From assembly GCA_938023075.1 (NCBI GenBank), contig CALHDG010000012.1, positions 47,287 to 111,286 of the forward strand: a stretch of 64,000 nucleotides of DNA. Direction: 5' to 3'. Position numbers and translations under genes: made by a program. The notes under the pieces are model-generated. The model made no database searches. It worked only from the letters and a program-made list of their open reading frames with translations, and was not told the DNA's origin. Below, in pieces: positions 8,805 through 17,227 of the stretch. The DNA is from an uncultured Chitinophagales bacterium. Its GTDB lineage: Bacteria; Bacteroidota; Bacteroidia; Chitinophagales; JAHDHT01. Positions within the stretch are counted from its first letter, which is position 1. Every line of letters begins with the position of its first letter.

Positions 8805-10355
8805 TTACAAATTAAATTCAATGCCCTGCGCCAATGGCAAATCATTACCATAATTAATGGTGTTGGTTTGTCTACGCATATACGCTTTCCATGCATCTGA
8901 ACCACTTTCTCTGCCGCCGCCGGTTTCTTTTTCTCCACCAAAGGCACCGCCAATTTCGGCTCCAGAAGTACCAATGTTCACGTTCGCAATACCACAATCG
9001 CTGCCGGCACTACTTAAAAACAATTCCATCTCTCTCATATTTTGAGTCATTATGGCACTCGATAAACCTTGCGGTACATCATTTTGCATGGCAATAGCCT
9101 CATTCAGATCGCTATATTTAATTAAGTACAAAATAGGGGCAAAGGTTTCGTGTTGAACAATGGCATAATCATTTTTTACCTCAGCAATGCAAGGCTGTAC
9201 ATAACAACCCGATTCATAGCCTTCTCCATCTAACACTTTTCCCTCAACAGCAAAAGTACCACCGGCTTCTTTTATCTTTTCTATAGAATGTAAATAAGCA
9301 TTCACCGAATCTTTGTCAATTAAAGGACCTACATGGTTATCAGAATTTAAGGGATCACCAATGCTCAATTGACCGTAAGCATTCACTAAGTTTTGCTTTA
9401 CTTCATCATACACCGACTCGTGAATAATTAAACGACGGGTTGACGTACAACGCTGCCCGCAAGTACCTACTGCTCCAAACACCGCACCAATTAGGGTCAT
9501 TTTTAAATCAGCATTTGGCGAAACGATAATCGCATTGTTACCACCTAATTCCAATAAAGTTCTACCCAATCTTTCCGCTACTACAGTACCCACTTTTCTA
9601 CCCATACGTGTTGAACCGGTTGCCGAAATCAAAGGAATCCGCTTGTCTTTCGTCATCATTTCACCAACCGTATAGTCACCGTTAAATAAGCAACTTATAC
9701 CTTCTGGTAAATCATTTTCAGCGGCTACCTCATTAAATATTTTTTGACAAGCCACCGCGGTCATCGGTGTTTTTTCACTGGGTTTCCAAATACAAACATC
9801 ACCACAAACCCATGCAATGGCAGAGTTCCAACACCAAACCGCCACAGGAAAATTAAATGCCGAAATAATACCGACAATGCCTAGCGGATGCCATTGCTCA
9901 TACATCCGGTGATTAGGGCGTTCGCTGTGCATGGTTAAGCCATACAATTGCCGTGAAAGCCCTACTGCAAAATCACAAATATCAATCATTTCCTGCACTT
10001 CGCCATAGCCCTCTTGTAAACTTTTGCCCATTTCGTAGCTGACCAACTTACCCAAGGGCTCTTTATACTGCCGTAATTTTTCGCCATATTGTCTAACCAT
10101 TTCGCCACGCTTCGGTGCCGGTGTAGTTCTCCAAATGCTGAACGCCTCTTGCGCTTTTTGTATCACTGCTTCGTAAGCTGCGGCATCGGTTGCTTGTACT
10201 TTGCCAATCAATTCTCCATCTACCGGCGAAAGCGATGAAAGGCTTTCGCCGCTACTATCCAACCAAGTACTGCCGGTAGCCGTTCCCTTGTTTTCGGCTT
10301 CTAAACCTAAAGCTTCTAAAAAATCTAAAGAAGTTGCTGTTGCTGTTACACTCAT
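8805..10355 (-). CDS. amaB: Aldehyde dehydrogenase, ALDH7/antiquitin type (L-aminoadipate-semialdehyde dehydrogenase)
   Basis: NAD-dependent ALDH superfamily enzyme of 516 residues, the expected size for ALDH7. LLELGGNNAIIV contains the general-base Glu, and GTCGQRCTSTRRL contains the nucleophilic Cys. The cofactor loop reads FNFPVAVWCWNSAIAWVCGD and the C-terminal part has INYGNDLPLAQGI, both ALDH7-like. ALDH7 enzymes oxidise alpha-aminoadipic semialdehyde in lysine catabolism and detoxify other aldehydes; no lysine pathway gene is nearby, so the substrate is inferred. The start at 10355 (MSVTATATSLDFLEALG) gives a normal N-terminus. It is monocistronic, with its own terminator downstream and a repeat-rich region upstream. 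Confidence 0.85.
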   Translation of the reverse strand: MSVTATATSLDFLEALGLEAENKGTATGSTWLDSSGESLSSLSPVDGELIGKVQATDAAAYEAVIQKAQEAFSIWRTTPAPKRGEMVRQYGEKLRQYKEPLGKLVSYEMGKSLQEGYGEVQEMIDICDFAVGLSRQLYGLTMHSERPNHRMYEQWHPLGIVGIISAFNFPVAVWCWNSAIAWVCGDVCIWKPSEKTPMTAVACQKIFNEVAAENDLPEGISCLFNGDYTVGEMMTKDKRIPLISATGSTRMGRKVGTVVAERLGRTLLELGGNNAIIVSPNADLKMTLIGAVFGAVGTCGQRCTSTRRLIIHESVYDEVKQNLVNAYGQLSIGDPLNSDNHVGPLIDKDSVNAYLHSIEKIKEAGGTFAVEGKVLDGEGYESGCYVQPCIAEVKNDYAIVQHETFAPILYLIKYSDLNEAIAMQNDVPQGLSSAIMTQNMREMELFLSSAGSDCGIANVNIGTSGAEIGGAFGGEKETGGGRESGSDAWKAYMRRQTNTINYGNDLPLAQGIEFNL

Positions 10356-10853
10356 TGTATTGTCTCTTTTTTTATGTATTTATTGTATTGTTCTTTTTTT
10401 TGAAGCGAACCAATTTGCTCCGTTTAAAGGGTAGTCCCGCTTTTTGTACACCACAATCATTATAATTCAATATAATTGAACATTCATCATTCGTTAATCG
10501 ATATTCGTTATTCATTAAATGGGCATCAACAATGTCGAATTTCGACATTCGAAATTCGCTGCAATGCTATTTAAGTGTCTTTCATAATATTAGATGATAA
10601 TCATTAACTGATTCATTATAAGTCAACATTCCTCATTCGTTAATCGATATTCGTTATTCATTAAATGGGCATCAACAATATCGAATTTTGAACATCGAAC
10701 ACCGAACATCGAATTTCGAATGAGGAATTTTTAGAGCGCAAAAGTATAACTTTTCTTATCAAAAAACACTTAAAAACTAAAGCTCAAAAATAAAATAAAA
10801 AGAAAGGCTTAAGTACGGTAAGCCATAATTGAATGACTTTACAAAATAGGTAT
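10356..10853. repeat. Gene-free region with a 47-bp direct repeat pair and a partial R1 element
   Basis: Between the ALDH and AlbA_2 genes, 498 bases hold no credible gene. A 47-bp sequence starting TCATTCGTTAATCGATATTC occurs exactly twice, at 10487-10533 and 10633-10679. Each copy is followed by sequence rich in TCGAA and CGAAT palindromes, for example TGTCGAATTTCGACA at 10533-10547. Bases 10396-10450 match the outer part of the R1 dispersed repeat (TTGAAGCGAA and a TCCCGCTTT piece) without the central hairpin. I see no promoter with both elements. Confidence 0.6.
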
Positions 10854-12665
10854 CTAATGTTTAAACTTTTGGAAGTATAATTTTCTGCCATTGATGTACA
10901 CAGGTTCATCTGAATTAATTGCTTGTTTAGCAGACAACTCATGTTCAAATTCGACCAAGGCAAACCCACGAGATTTGCCGGTAAAGCTGTTTTTTGGAAT
11001 CACGATTTCTGAAATTTCTCCAAACCTTAACAATTCACGATACAAGTCATCTTCTGTTGCCTTCCAATCAACACCTCCAACAAAAACTTTGGCATAATCC
11101 GATTCATCTTTACCCTGCGTGTTTTTCAGTTCGTCATTTACTAAGTCAGGAAGTACCATTTTATATCTGCCAATGCTTTTCTTCGAAACCTTTTGCTTTT
11201 TTGCAAGTCTTTGTGCTTGTGCACTGGAAACTTCTCTTTTTAAAATACCTAACACATCCAAGCTTTCTACCAACTTTCTGTACTTATCGGTATCAATAAT
11301 GCCAACATTGTCAAAAATTTCTTTTGGCGAAACAAGCCTTCCATTAATTCCCAATTTTACAACTGTCTTTTGTTCGCGGTTTAAGTTGAAGTTCGAGAAA
11401 TGATCAAGCCATAATTTCTCCTCTCTGGTATAAATAAATTTGTAGTATAGTGTAACTATGAATGATTTATTTGGTGAACTGATATCCGGGTCAACTAACT
11501 CGTTACGCTTCATTAATTCAAACATTCTTCTAATGCCTTCGCCTAATTCTCTAATGTATCCAAATTCACGTAGTACACGGGCTAAATAAGTGTTTCTTGT
11601 TTCGTGAGCTCCTTTGAGCTCTTTTAAATCTTCAATGGTTAATTTTGATAATAATTTTCCTGGACTCAGCACTTCTAATCGATCTGTAAAAATTCTTATT
11701 TCAATGCCTCTGCCCTCTAAACTATAATCTCTGTGTGTTATGGCATTTATTAGTGCTTCTCTGCAAGCAGGTTCAGGATAAATAACCTGAGTTTTAAACA
11801 GCCCATCTTTTGAGTATCGTGTTTCACTCAATGCGGGTCTTAGAGCATCCCAACTGTCTTTAGCTAAATTAAAAATATTGCCAGATATATCAGCAACTTC
11901 TGTTACATTATAATCCGGGGCAGATTTTTCTTCCGTTCCATGTACTCGTAATATTCTTACTCTCGAACGAGGATGCCATTTATTTAGATTTTTAGCAAAT
12001 AGCAACAAGGCAGCTTTTCTTAATCTTAATCTGTCTCCATCAAACTCTGCGAGTTCAACATATTGTAAAAATTTTTCAGGAGACATGTTTTTTATTTTGG
12101 TGCATTCTTCTCCCACATATTTCACCAATTTTAAGTCTAAATCGGTAACGGTTGCTAATTCTTCAAATTGCTTATCATATTGTCTTGAAGAAATTTCATC
12201 TCTAACAAATCTGATGGTATCCGCCGAAGTAGGAACACTATCTCTGTCTTCTCTTTTAAAACATTCTCCTTTACTTGTCTGATGAATGAATTTTGCACCC
12301 TTATCTACTGAAAAATAAATAACTTTTTTGCCATTGTAGTCAATAATATTTTTCCGCTTAATTGGTAAAGGAGTATCTTTTAAAACATTATTGGTAGAGG
12401 CTTCTAATATAGCGGATAGCTTTTCATCGTTATGTGGTAATCCTGTTACTTCATTATTATCTTCAATTCCAATAAACAATTCGCCTCCATCGGCATTAGC
12501 AAAGGCAACAAGTTCTTTTGCTACATTATAACAAATATCTTTAAAATTCCTTGGTTTCTTATCTGTCGGAGGACCTTCATAACCACTCTTGAATTCCCGA
12601 TAGTAACTTTCACCAAGTTCCACAGCTATTTCAAGCCTTTCTTTTAGCCTTAATAGATTTGTCAT
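10854..12665 (-). CDS. AlbA_2 (Schlafen-like) / RecG-type C-domain protein fused to a C-terminal RRM
   Basis: A 603-residue protein with three parts. Residues 10-130 are an AlbA_2/Schlafen-like domain (ESYYREFKSGYEG, ELVAFANADGGELFIGIED). Residues 200-420 match the HATPase_c_4 region of RecG-like proteins, with NAITHRDYSLEGRGIEIRIF and LGEGIRRMFELM, followed by a winged-helix-like segment. Residues 520-603 are an RNA-recognition motif: RNP2 reads VFVGGV and RNP1 reads KSRGFALVEF. AlbA_2 proteins are abundant, poorly understood putative regulators and some are linked to defence; small free-standing RRMs occur in Bacteroidota. I do not know this fusion as a described architecture. Nucleic-acid binding is likely; any nuclease or defence role is inference. 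It is monocistronic, with a TAAATTTG box upstream. Confidence 0.8.
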   Translation of the reverse strand: MTNLLRLKERLEIAVELGESYYREFKSGYEGPPTDKKPRNFKDICYNVAKELVAFANADGGELFIGIEDNNEVTGLPHNDEKLSAILEASTNNVLKDTPLPIKRKNIIDYNGKKVIYFSVDKGAKFIHQTSKGECFKREDRDSVPTSADTIRFVRDEISSRQYDKQFEELATVTDLDLKLVKYVGEECTKIKNMSPEKFLQYVELAEFDGDRLRLRKAALLLFAKNLNKWHPRSRVRILRVHGTEEKSAPDYNVTEVADISGNIFNLAKDSWDALRPALSETRYSKDGLFKTQVIYPEPACREALINAITHRDYSLEGRGIEIRIFTDRLEVLSPGKLLSKLTIEDLKELKGAHETRNTYLARVLREFGYIRELGEGIRRMFELMKRNELVDPDISSPNKSFIVTLYYKFIYTREEKLWLDHFSNFNLNREQKTVVKLGINGRLVSPKEIFDNVGIIDTDKYRKLVESLDVLGILKREVSSAQAQRLAKKQKVSKKSIGRYKMVLPDLVNDELKNTQGKDESDYAKVFVGGVDWKATEDDLYRELLRFGEISEIVIPKNSFTGKSRGFALVEFEHELSAKQAINSDEPVYINGRKLYFQKFKH

Positions 12666-12732
12666 TTTTTAAGAGGCTTTATTTTTTTGTAAACTTAATC
12701 AATTTTATGTTTTGATTAATTGAATGAAAATA

Positions 12733-12740
12733 CAAATTTA
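12733..12740 (-). promoter_or_regulatory. Putative -7 box for the AlbA_2-RRM gene
   Basis: The minus strand reads TAAATTTG, matching TAnnTTTG, 67 bases upstream of the ATG. No TTG lies at the usual -33 distance. Confidence 0.3.
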
Positions 12741-12861
12741 AGCTAAGCCAAGAAATCATAACTTGATGAAGGAAATGAAAAATGGAAAAATTAGATGATA
12801 GATTTTTTTTGTAACATACTACATTCATTAGCCCAACTAAAGCTGTACATTTGCCAAACAT

Positions 12862-14103
12862 TTGGAGGCATTACGATTATTGTGGAAAAACTACCGGAAT
12901 TTAGAAAAACAAACCGTCTATTTTATAGCTGCGGTTTTTTGCATTAACCTCAACAATTCCATCTACTTTTTAATCGCCAATATTTATATGGCAAAGCTCA
13001 ATTTTACCGATGCTGAAATTGCTTCTTTTGTAACGTATAGAACTTTAGCAGTAATGGTATTAGCCTTACCTTTTGGTATGCTGATCAAAAAAAGGAAGAT
13101 CAAACCTTTTTATTATTTTTCGGCAATTGGGGTGCCGGTCTGTACTTTTTTATACGTTTATGGTGCCGAAATTCATAGCGTATCGTTGGTGCGGGGAGCC
13201 TTAACGTTATTTGGTTTCTGCCATATGGTATCAATTGTTTGTGGCTTGCCGTTTATATTGCGCAATGCCGATGATAAAACCCATACAGAAGCCATCTCTT
13301 TAAATTACGCCACTTGGAGTATGGGTATGATTGCCGCCGGCATTTTGATGTTTGGCTTATCGGCAGTATCTGAAACCTTGTTTACCGAAGATCGCGTTAT
13401 ACAATTAGTCGCTTTGTTTAGCTTTAGTAGCTTGTATTTTTTGTATGCGATGGGAGAAGAGCAATTACCGGAACAAAGCAAGCAATCGGGCTTTAATTTT
13501 AGCCAGTACGATTGGGGTGATATTATTAAATGTGTTACACCAACTTTGTTAATTGCCGTTGGCGCAGGATTAATCATTCCCTTTATTAATTTGTTTTTCT
13601 TTCATGTGTTTGGCTTAGATTCTGAGATCTTTGCCATATTGGGTTCATTCGCTGCATTTTTAGTAGCTTCAGTGGCATTGGTAGTGCCACAAATTAAACG
13701 ACGCTATGGCTACAAAGCCATAACCGTTACCCAAAGCTTAGCGGTTTTAGCCTTAGTTGGTTTAGCAACAACAGAGTATTTTCCCTTAGTGCCGGGTATG
13801 GTGGTAGTGGCAATATTATTCTACTTGGTAAGGCAACCATTAATGAATATGGCTGGTCCTTTAACTTCTGAAATGACGATGTATTATGTAGGAGAAAAAA
13901 ACCGGGAAATATTAAGTGCCTTAATGTCAGCTATTTGGTCGGGCAGTTGGTTTTTTAGTTCAATAGTATTTGGTATTTTACGAAATTGGCAATTTAAATT
14001 TTCGAGTATTTTTTACATAACGGCTGCTTTGTATGTAGTTGGGGTATTGTTATTTTATTTGTTAATTAAAGATTATTTTAAAAGAGAAATGGTATCTGAC
14101 TAG
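12862..14103 (+). CDS. MFS transporter
   Basis: A 413-residue integral inner-membrane protein with about twelve hydrophobic segments in two halves, the major facilitator pattern. Between the second and third segments is FGMLIKKRKIKPFYYFS, the basic cytoplasmic loop that MFS proteins keep there. The substrate cannot be told. There is no ATG at the front. The longest frame starts at TTG 12862; GGAGG at 12864-12868 lies 11 bases before a second in-frame TTG at 12880, which would give a start at LWKNYRNLEKQ and may be the true one. No neighbour suggests a substrate: the gene stands between the AlbA_2-RRM gene and a DUF899 gene on the other strand. Confidence 0.8.
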   Translation: MEALRLLWKNYRNLEKQTVYFIAAVFCINLNNSIYFLIANIYMAKLNFTDAEIASFVTYRTLAVMVLALPFGMLIKKRKIKPFYYFSAIGVPVCTFLYVYGAEIHSVSLVRGALTLFGFCHMVSIVCGLPFILRNADDKTHTEAISLNYATWSMGMIAAGILMFGLSAVSETLFTEDRVIQLVALFSFSSLYFLYAMGEEQLPEQSKQSGFNFSQYDWGDIIKCVTPTLLIAVGAGLIIPFINLFFFHVFGLDSEIFAILGSFAAFLVASVALVVPQIKRRYGYKAITVTQSLAVLALVGLATTEYFPLVPGMVVVAILFYLVRQPLMNMAGPLTSEMTMYYVGEKNREILSALMSAIWSGSWFFSSIVFGILRNWQFKFSSIFYITAALYVVGVLLFYLLIKDYFKREMVSD

Positions 14104-14417
14104 TTCGAAAAAGTTGGCAAATGTATTATAGTGCTTGATACTTTCTTGTTTTGGATTGTTGCTATTTTTTTCTTTCTACGAAGAACGGAAGTTTGCAAAC
14201 TAGCCCCGATTGCAGCGGTTATGCCATTTTGAGAGGCTTTTGAAGCGCAGGCAAATGGCATTTGAGCGGAAAGCGGGACGGGTGTTCTTTTAAGGTTAAA
14301 TAGTTTCGCTTCAAAAAAATATCAAAAAGATGGTCAACTTCTTTAGCCTTTTTTTTACAACTCGTCTACCAAAAAAATGGTTTTCTCAGAGTTGGAAAAT
14401 TTATTTTCTCTGCATTC
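14104..14417. repeat. R1 hairpin repeat (copy A) followed by a partial R2 element
   Basis: About 14173-14325 is a copy of repeat R1. It has conserved outer blocks TAGCCCCGATTGCAGCGG (from 14201) and GAGCGGAAAGCGGGA, and a central stem ATGCCATTTTG at 14221-14231 pairing with CAAATGGCAT at 14252-14261. It ends in TTTCGCTTCAAAAAAA. Bases from about 14350 into the 3' end of the DUF899 gene match the right half of repeat R2, ending in the R2 terminus TTATTTTCTCTGCATTCCTA. No gene is seen here. Confidence 0.7.
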
Positions 14418-14984
14418 CTAATAAACCAATTTCGGACTCCAGTTATTATTTCCATTTGGAAAGTAGTTCATAAAATGCCAAATAGGAGAAAACTGATCGC
14501 CGGGTCCAAACCAATCGTACGCAAAGTGAATCACTTTACCGTCGCCGGTTTTTTTGAAAACGGAAAAGCCCGGAGCACTAGTACCATTTGCCCATATAAA
14601 GCCTAAATCTTGTTTAAAACTATTATCGTGACAAGAATACACCTCAAACTGCCAGTTACGGCTTTCGGCAAATTCTTTGAGTACCGCCGGTTTATCAGGT
14701 GAAACCAATGCCCAATTAATGCGATTACTGATATGTTTTGCAGAACCATTTAAACCGTCGGCCCAAAGGGTACAATAGCTGCAACTTTTGCCCATATTTT
14801 GAATGATTAGTAATTCATCTTTATCTCCAAATAAGCTGTAAAAAGAGGTTGCTGCACCTTCTTTATTGTATAAGGTATAATTGCTCACTCCGGCTCCACC
14901 TAATTGCATTTTTAGCTGCAGCAACTCCTTATTCTTTTCGTTGATTTGTTCTTGCAGTGATTTGATTTGTTCATTTATTTGCAT
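14418..14984 (-). CDS. DUF899 family thioredoxin-like protein
   Basis: A 188-residue soluble protein. The N-terminal 30 residues form a Gln/Lys/Glu-rich helix (MQINEQIKSLQEQINEKNKE), then a thioredoxin-like fold with NMGKSCSYCTLWADGLNG near residue 65, the hallmark of DUF899 with a C-x-x-C pair. Further family features are RNWQFEVYSCHDNSF and the C-terminal HFAYDWFGPGDQFSPIWHF. Family members are described only as putative dithiol-disulfide oxidoreductases; the substrate is unknown. No signal peptide is visible. The last codons overlap the end of an R2 repeat. Family call is strong, function weak. Confidence 0.8.
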   Translation of the reverse strand: MQINEQIKSLQEQINEKNKELLQLKMQLGGAGVSNYTLYNKEGAATSFYSLFGDKDELLIIQNMGKSCSYCTLWADGLNGSAKHISNRINWALVSPDKPAVLKEFAESRNWQFEVYSCHDNSFKQDLGFIWANGTSAPGFSVFKKTGDGKVIHFAYDWFGPGDQFSPIWHFMNYFPNGNNNWSPKLVY

Positions 14985-15059
14985 AATAATCCTTTTATTT
15001 TTACAAGATAATAAATTTGAAAATAAAATTAATGCTGAATTTAAAAGTCGTTTTGAGTG

Positions 15060-15222
15060 TTAGGAACGATGAAAAATAAATTTACCATCTTACTTTGTCA
15101 TTTTCCAATATACTTCCTTGAAAAGCCTCGCCTTGGTTCCCCACTAAGCCTGCGTTTTTCAACTCGTCTATCAAAAAATGACTTTATCAGAGTTGATCAA
15201 TTTATTTTCTCATCGTTCCTTA
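15060..15222. repeat. R2 element with terminal inverted repeats
   Basis: Left end TTAGGAACGATGAAAAATAA and right end TTTATTTTCTCATCGTTCCT are inverted copies. The interior carries the R2 core (GAAAAGCCTCG, CCACTAAG, CTCGTCTATCAAAAAATG) also found at 20554-20715, 29551-29712 and, partly, at about 14350 and 33920-34052. No coding sequence is present, so this is MITE-like. Confidence 0.65.
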
Positions 15223-15426
15223 GTAGTCAGTCAAGCTCATACTGTCGGTTACTTTGGCAAAATTAGAACGATTACTTCGTTGGAGAACAAAGCTTTGGCT
15301 ATGCCTAATAACCTCCGCCTCGTACTCGTCCAAATTTTACTCAAATTAATCTGACACCATCAACTTGACTAACTACTTAGCAGCATTTCCACTAAAAGGG
15401 TTCAAATTAAAATTAAATAATATACG

Positions 15427-15586
15427 TACATTTGAATTGGCACAATTTTAGTACTATTCAGTACAGTTATACATACAACAATATTTTAATATTGACTGAT
15501 TACTACTAACTTACTCTACTTTAAGTTATATATAATCAACTAGTTAGAAGGCAACCGGGTTTTTATCCGGTTGCTTTTTATTTTTT
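15427..15586 (+). ncRNA. Candidate small RNA: -7 box plus orphan terminator
   Basis: TACATTTG at 15427-15434 matches the -7 consensus. It is followed about 115 bases later by a strong terminator (15549-15586), with no open reading frame between and no plus-strand gene upstream to use the terminator. The implied transcript of about 145 bases contains self-complementary AATATTTTAATATT near 15481. No TTG -33 element sits at the standard distance. I do not recognise the RNA; 6S-like or regulatory RNA are possibilities. The rest of 14985-15640, apart from the R2 copy, holds nothing I can support. Confidence 0.3.
15549..15586 (+). terminator. Strong rho-independent terminator without an upstream gene
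   Basis: GCAACCGG and CCGGTTGC form a perfect 8-bp stem around GTTTTTAT, followed by TTTTTATTTTTTT. It points in the plus direction, but the nearest upstream gene (DUF899) is on the minus strand. Confidence 0.75.
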
Positions 15587-15640
15587 TCTTATCTTATGTT
15601 CTTAGTTCAGATTGGTTTGTTAATTTTAAGTTAGTAATCG

Positions 15641-16153
15641 ATGCCAATTCCACAAAACAAAGAAGCCTTGTTATTAGCTATTGAAAGTGCTTATGGAAAG
15701 CTGCAAGAAGAGTTGAATACTATTCCGGTAGAACATACCCGGGTAAAAACCTTAGCAGGACATGCACAAAATACAATGATGAGTATTGGTGATTTAATTG
15801 CCTATCTTATCGGTTGGGCAAATTTAGTGTTGAAATGGTATGATAAAAAACAACGCAACGAAAAGATACTATTTCCCGAAGAAGGATATCAATGGAATCA
15901 ATTAGGTATCTTAGCGCAAAAATTTTATGCAGATTATGATCATTTGGATTATCACCAACGTTGTGAGCAATTAGAAAAAGCGGTTAAGAAAATTAAAATT
16001 ATTGTTGACCAACTTAGTAATGAGCAGCTGTATGAAACCCTTTGGTATAATAAACATACAATGGGCAGAATGATACAATTAAACACTAGTTCGGCTTATA
16101 AAAATGCTCGCATCCGAATAAGAAAGTGGAAAAAACTGAATAAGCTTAAATAG
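15641..16153 (+). CDS. ClbS/DfsB family (DUF1706) four-helix protein
   Basis: A 170-residue soluble protein matching the ClbS/DfsB (DUF1706) family. It opens with a helix rich in Glu/Leu (NKEALLLAIESAYGKLQEEL), has SIGDLIAYLIGWANLVLKWY in the second helix and the family-like LSNEQLYETLWYNKHTMGRM later. ClbS of colibactin producers is a self-protection cyclopropane hydrolase; most members have no known function and share a DinB-like bundle. The ATG at 15641 follows a 60-base leader after the strong terminator. It is followed by the thioesterase gene 81 bases on. No colibactin-like cluster is nearby, so a self-immunity role is not implied. Confidence 0.75.
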   Translation: MPIPQNKEALLLAIESAYGKLQEELNTIPVEHTRVKTLAGHAQNTMMSIGDLIAYLIGWANLVLKWYDKKQRNEKILFPEEGYQWNQLGILAQKFYADYDHLDYHQRCEQLEKAVKKIKIIVDQLSNEQLYETLWYNKHTMGRMIQLNTSSAYKNARIRIRKWKKLNKLK

Positions 16154-16234
16154 ATGAATTAAATTAACAACTCAACAATTAAACAGGTAAGTATTTACAA
16201 TAATTAATAAGTAATCATTTTTAATTTAGAGCGC

Positions 16235-16663
16235 ATGGCGATATGGAAAAACAAAGTAGATATTGAGCAACTTAATACAGGTAGCAAAAATTGTATGGTA
16301 GGGCACCTTGGTATTGAGTTTACCGAAGTTGGAGAAAACAGCTTAACAGCTACTATGCCGGTAGACAAACGCACACAACAACCTTATGGTTTATTACATG
16401 GAGGTGCTTCTGCCGTATTAAGCGAAACTATGGGAAGCACAGCAGCTAGCTTATGTGTAGATTTTAATCATTTTCGGGTTGTTGGTATTGATGTGAATGC
16501 CAAACATTTGAAAGCAGCTAAACAAGGTAAGGTAACCGGTATTTGTACACCGGTCAAAATTGGAAGAACCCTGCACGTTTGGCAAACGGAAATTTACAAT
16601 GAGCAAAAAGAATTGGTTTGCATTAGCCAACTAACTGTTATGGTAATAGCCAACAAAAAATAA
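16235..16663 (+). CDS. Hotdog-fold thioesterase (PaaI/MenI-like)
   Basis: A 142-residue acyl-CoA thioesterase of the PaaI/YdiI type. The central motif LLHGGASAVLSETMGSTAA carries the conserved HGG and the catalytic Glu. The strand VVGIDVNAKHLKAAKQGKVTG and the final TVMVIA are typical. Family enzymes hydrolyse aryl- or acyl-CoA; MenI cleaves 1,4-dihydroxy-2-naphthoyl-CoA in menaquinone synthesis, which is possible here but no men gene is adjacent. The gene begins 81 bases after the ClbS-like gene and ends 3 bases before the next start, suggesting an operon with the HEAT-like protein. Confidence 0.85.
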   Translation: MAIWKNKVDIEQLNTGSKNCMVGHLGIEFTEVGENSLTATMPVDKRTQQPYGLLHGGASAVLSETMGSTAASLCVDFNHFRVVGIDVNAKHLKAAKQGKVTGICTPVKIGRTLHVWQTEIYNEQKELVCISQLTVMVIANKK

Positions 16664-16666
16664 GCG

Positions 16667-17227
16667 ATGGAAAATACTGCAGATTATCAAAAGTTATTAG
16701 AGCTTTTGGAGGCTAAGCATATTTCAAAAAAACAAAGTTTAATAATTGCCGCTTGGATGTTTCAAAATCAAACTCGTATTGATTACTGTTGGTCCATTAT
16801 TCAGCAAGAAATTGAACCACTTTCGCGAAGAGCTGCCTATGCCTTAGATAATTGTGCCGAAAAAGACATCAAACAAGTTAAACATTTAATGCCTCAGTTT
16901 ATACAATTTTTACCTGTCACAAAAAGTAATCCTTTAAAAAGACATATTAGCAGAATGCTAAGCAAAAGCCCTTTACCTATAGAGGAAGACTTACAAGGCA
17001 TACTTGCCGAACATTGTTTTAATTGTTTAGTAGATGCCGAAATTGACGTGGCTGTAAAGGTTAACTGTATCGATTTAATTTTTCGTTTATGCAAAATTTA
17101 CCCGGAGTTAACAGTAGAGTTTCACTCGGTTTTGCAAGATCAAATGGAAAAAAATAAGACAGCATTTATTACCCGGGCTCGTAAAATATTAGCGGGTGAT
17201 TATGCTGTTAAAGAGGTGAAATATTAA
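16667..17227 (+). CDS. HEAT-like helical repeat protein, function unknown
   Basis: A 186-residue all-helical protein without signal peptide or membrane segment. Leu/Ile spacing and short helices (RRAAYALDNCAEKDIKQVK, DVAVKVNCIDLIFRLCKIYP) suggest HEAT/ARM-type repeats. Similar Bacteroidota proteins are sometimes mislabelled adenylosuccinate lyase; I see no lyase signature here. It starts 3 bases after the thioesterase stop and is very probably co-transcribed with it. The function is unknown. Confidence 0.6.
   Translation: MENTADYQKLLELLEAKHISKKQSLIIAAWMFQNQTRIDYCWSIIQQEIEPLSRRAAYALDNCAEKDIKQVKHLMPQFIQFLPVTKSNPLKRHISRMLSKSPLPIEEDLQGILAEHCFNCLVDAEIDVAVKVNCIDLIFRLCKIYPELTVEFHSVLQDQMEKNKTAFITRARKILAGDYAVKEVKY

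Noticed and set aside
15391..15420. GGGTTCAAAT, resembling a tRNA T-arm
   Set aside because: No acceptor, D or anticodon stem can be formed around it.
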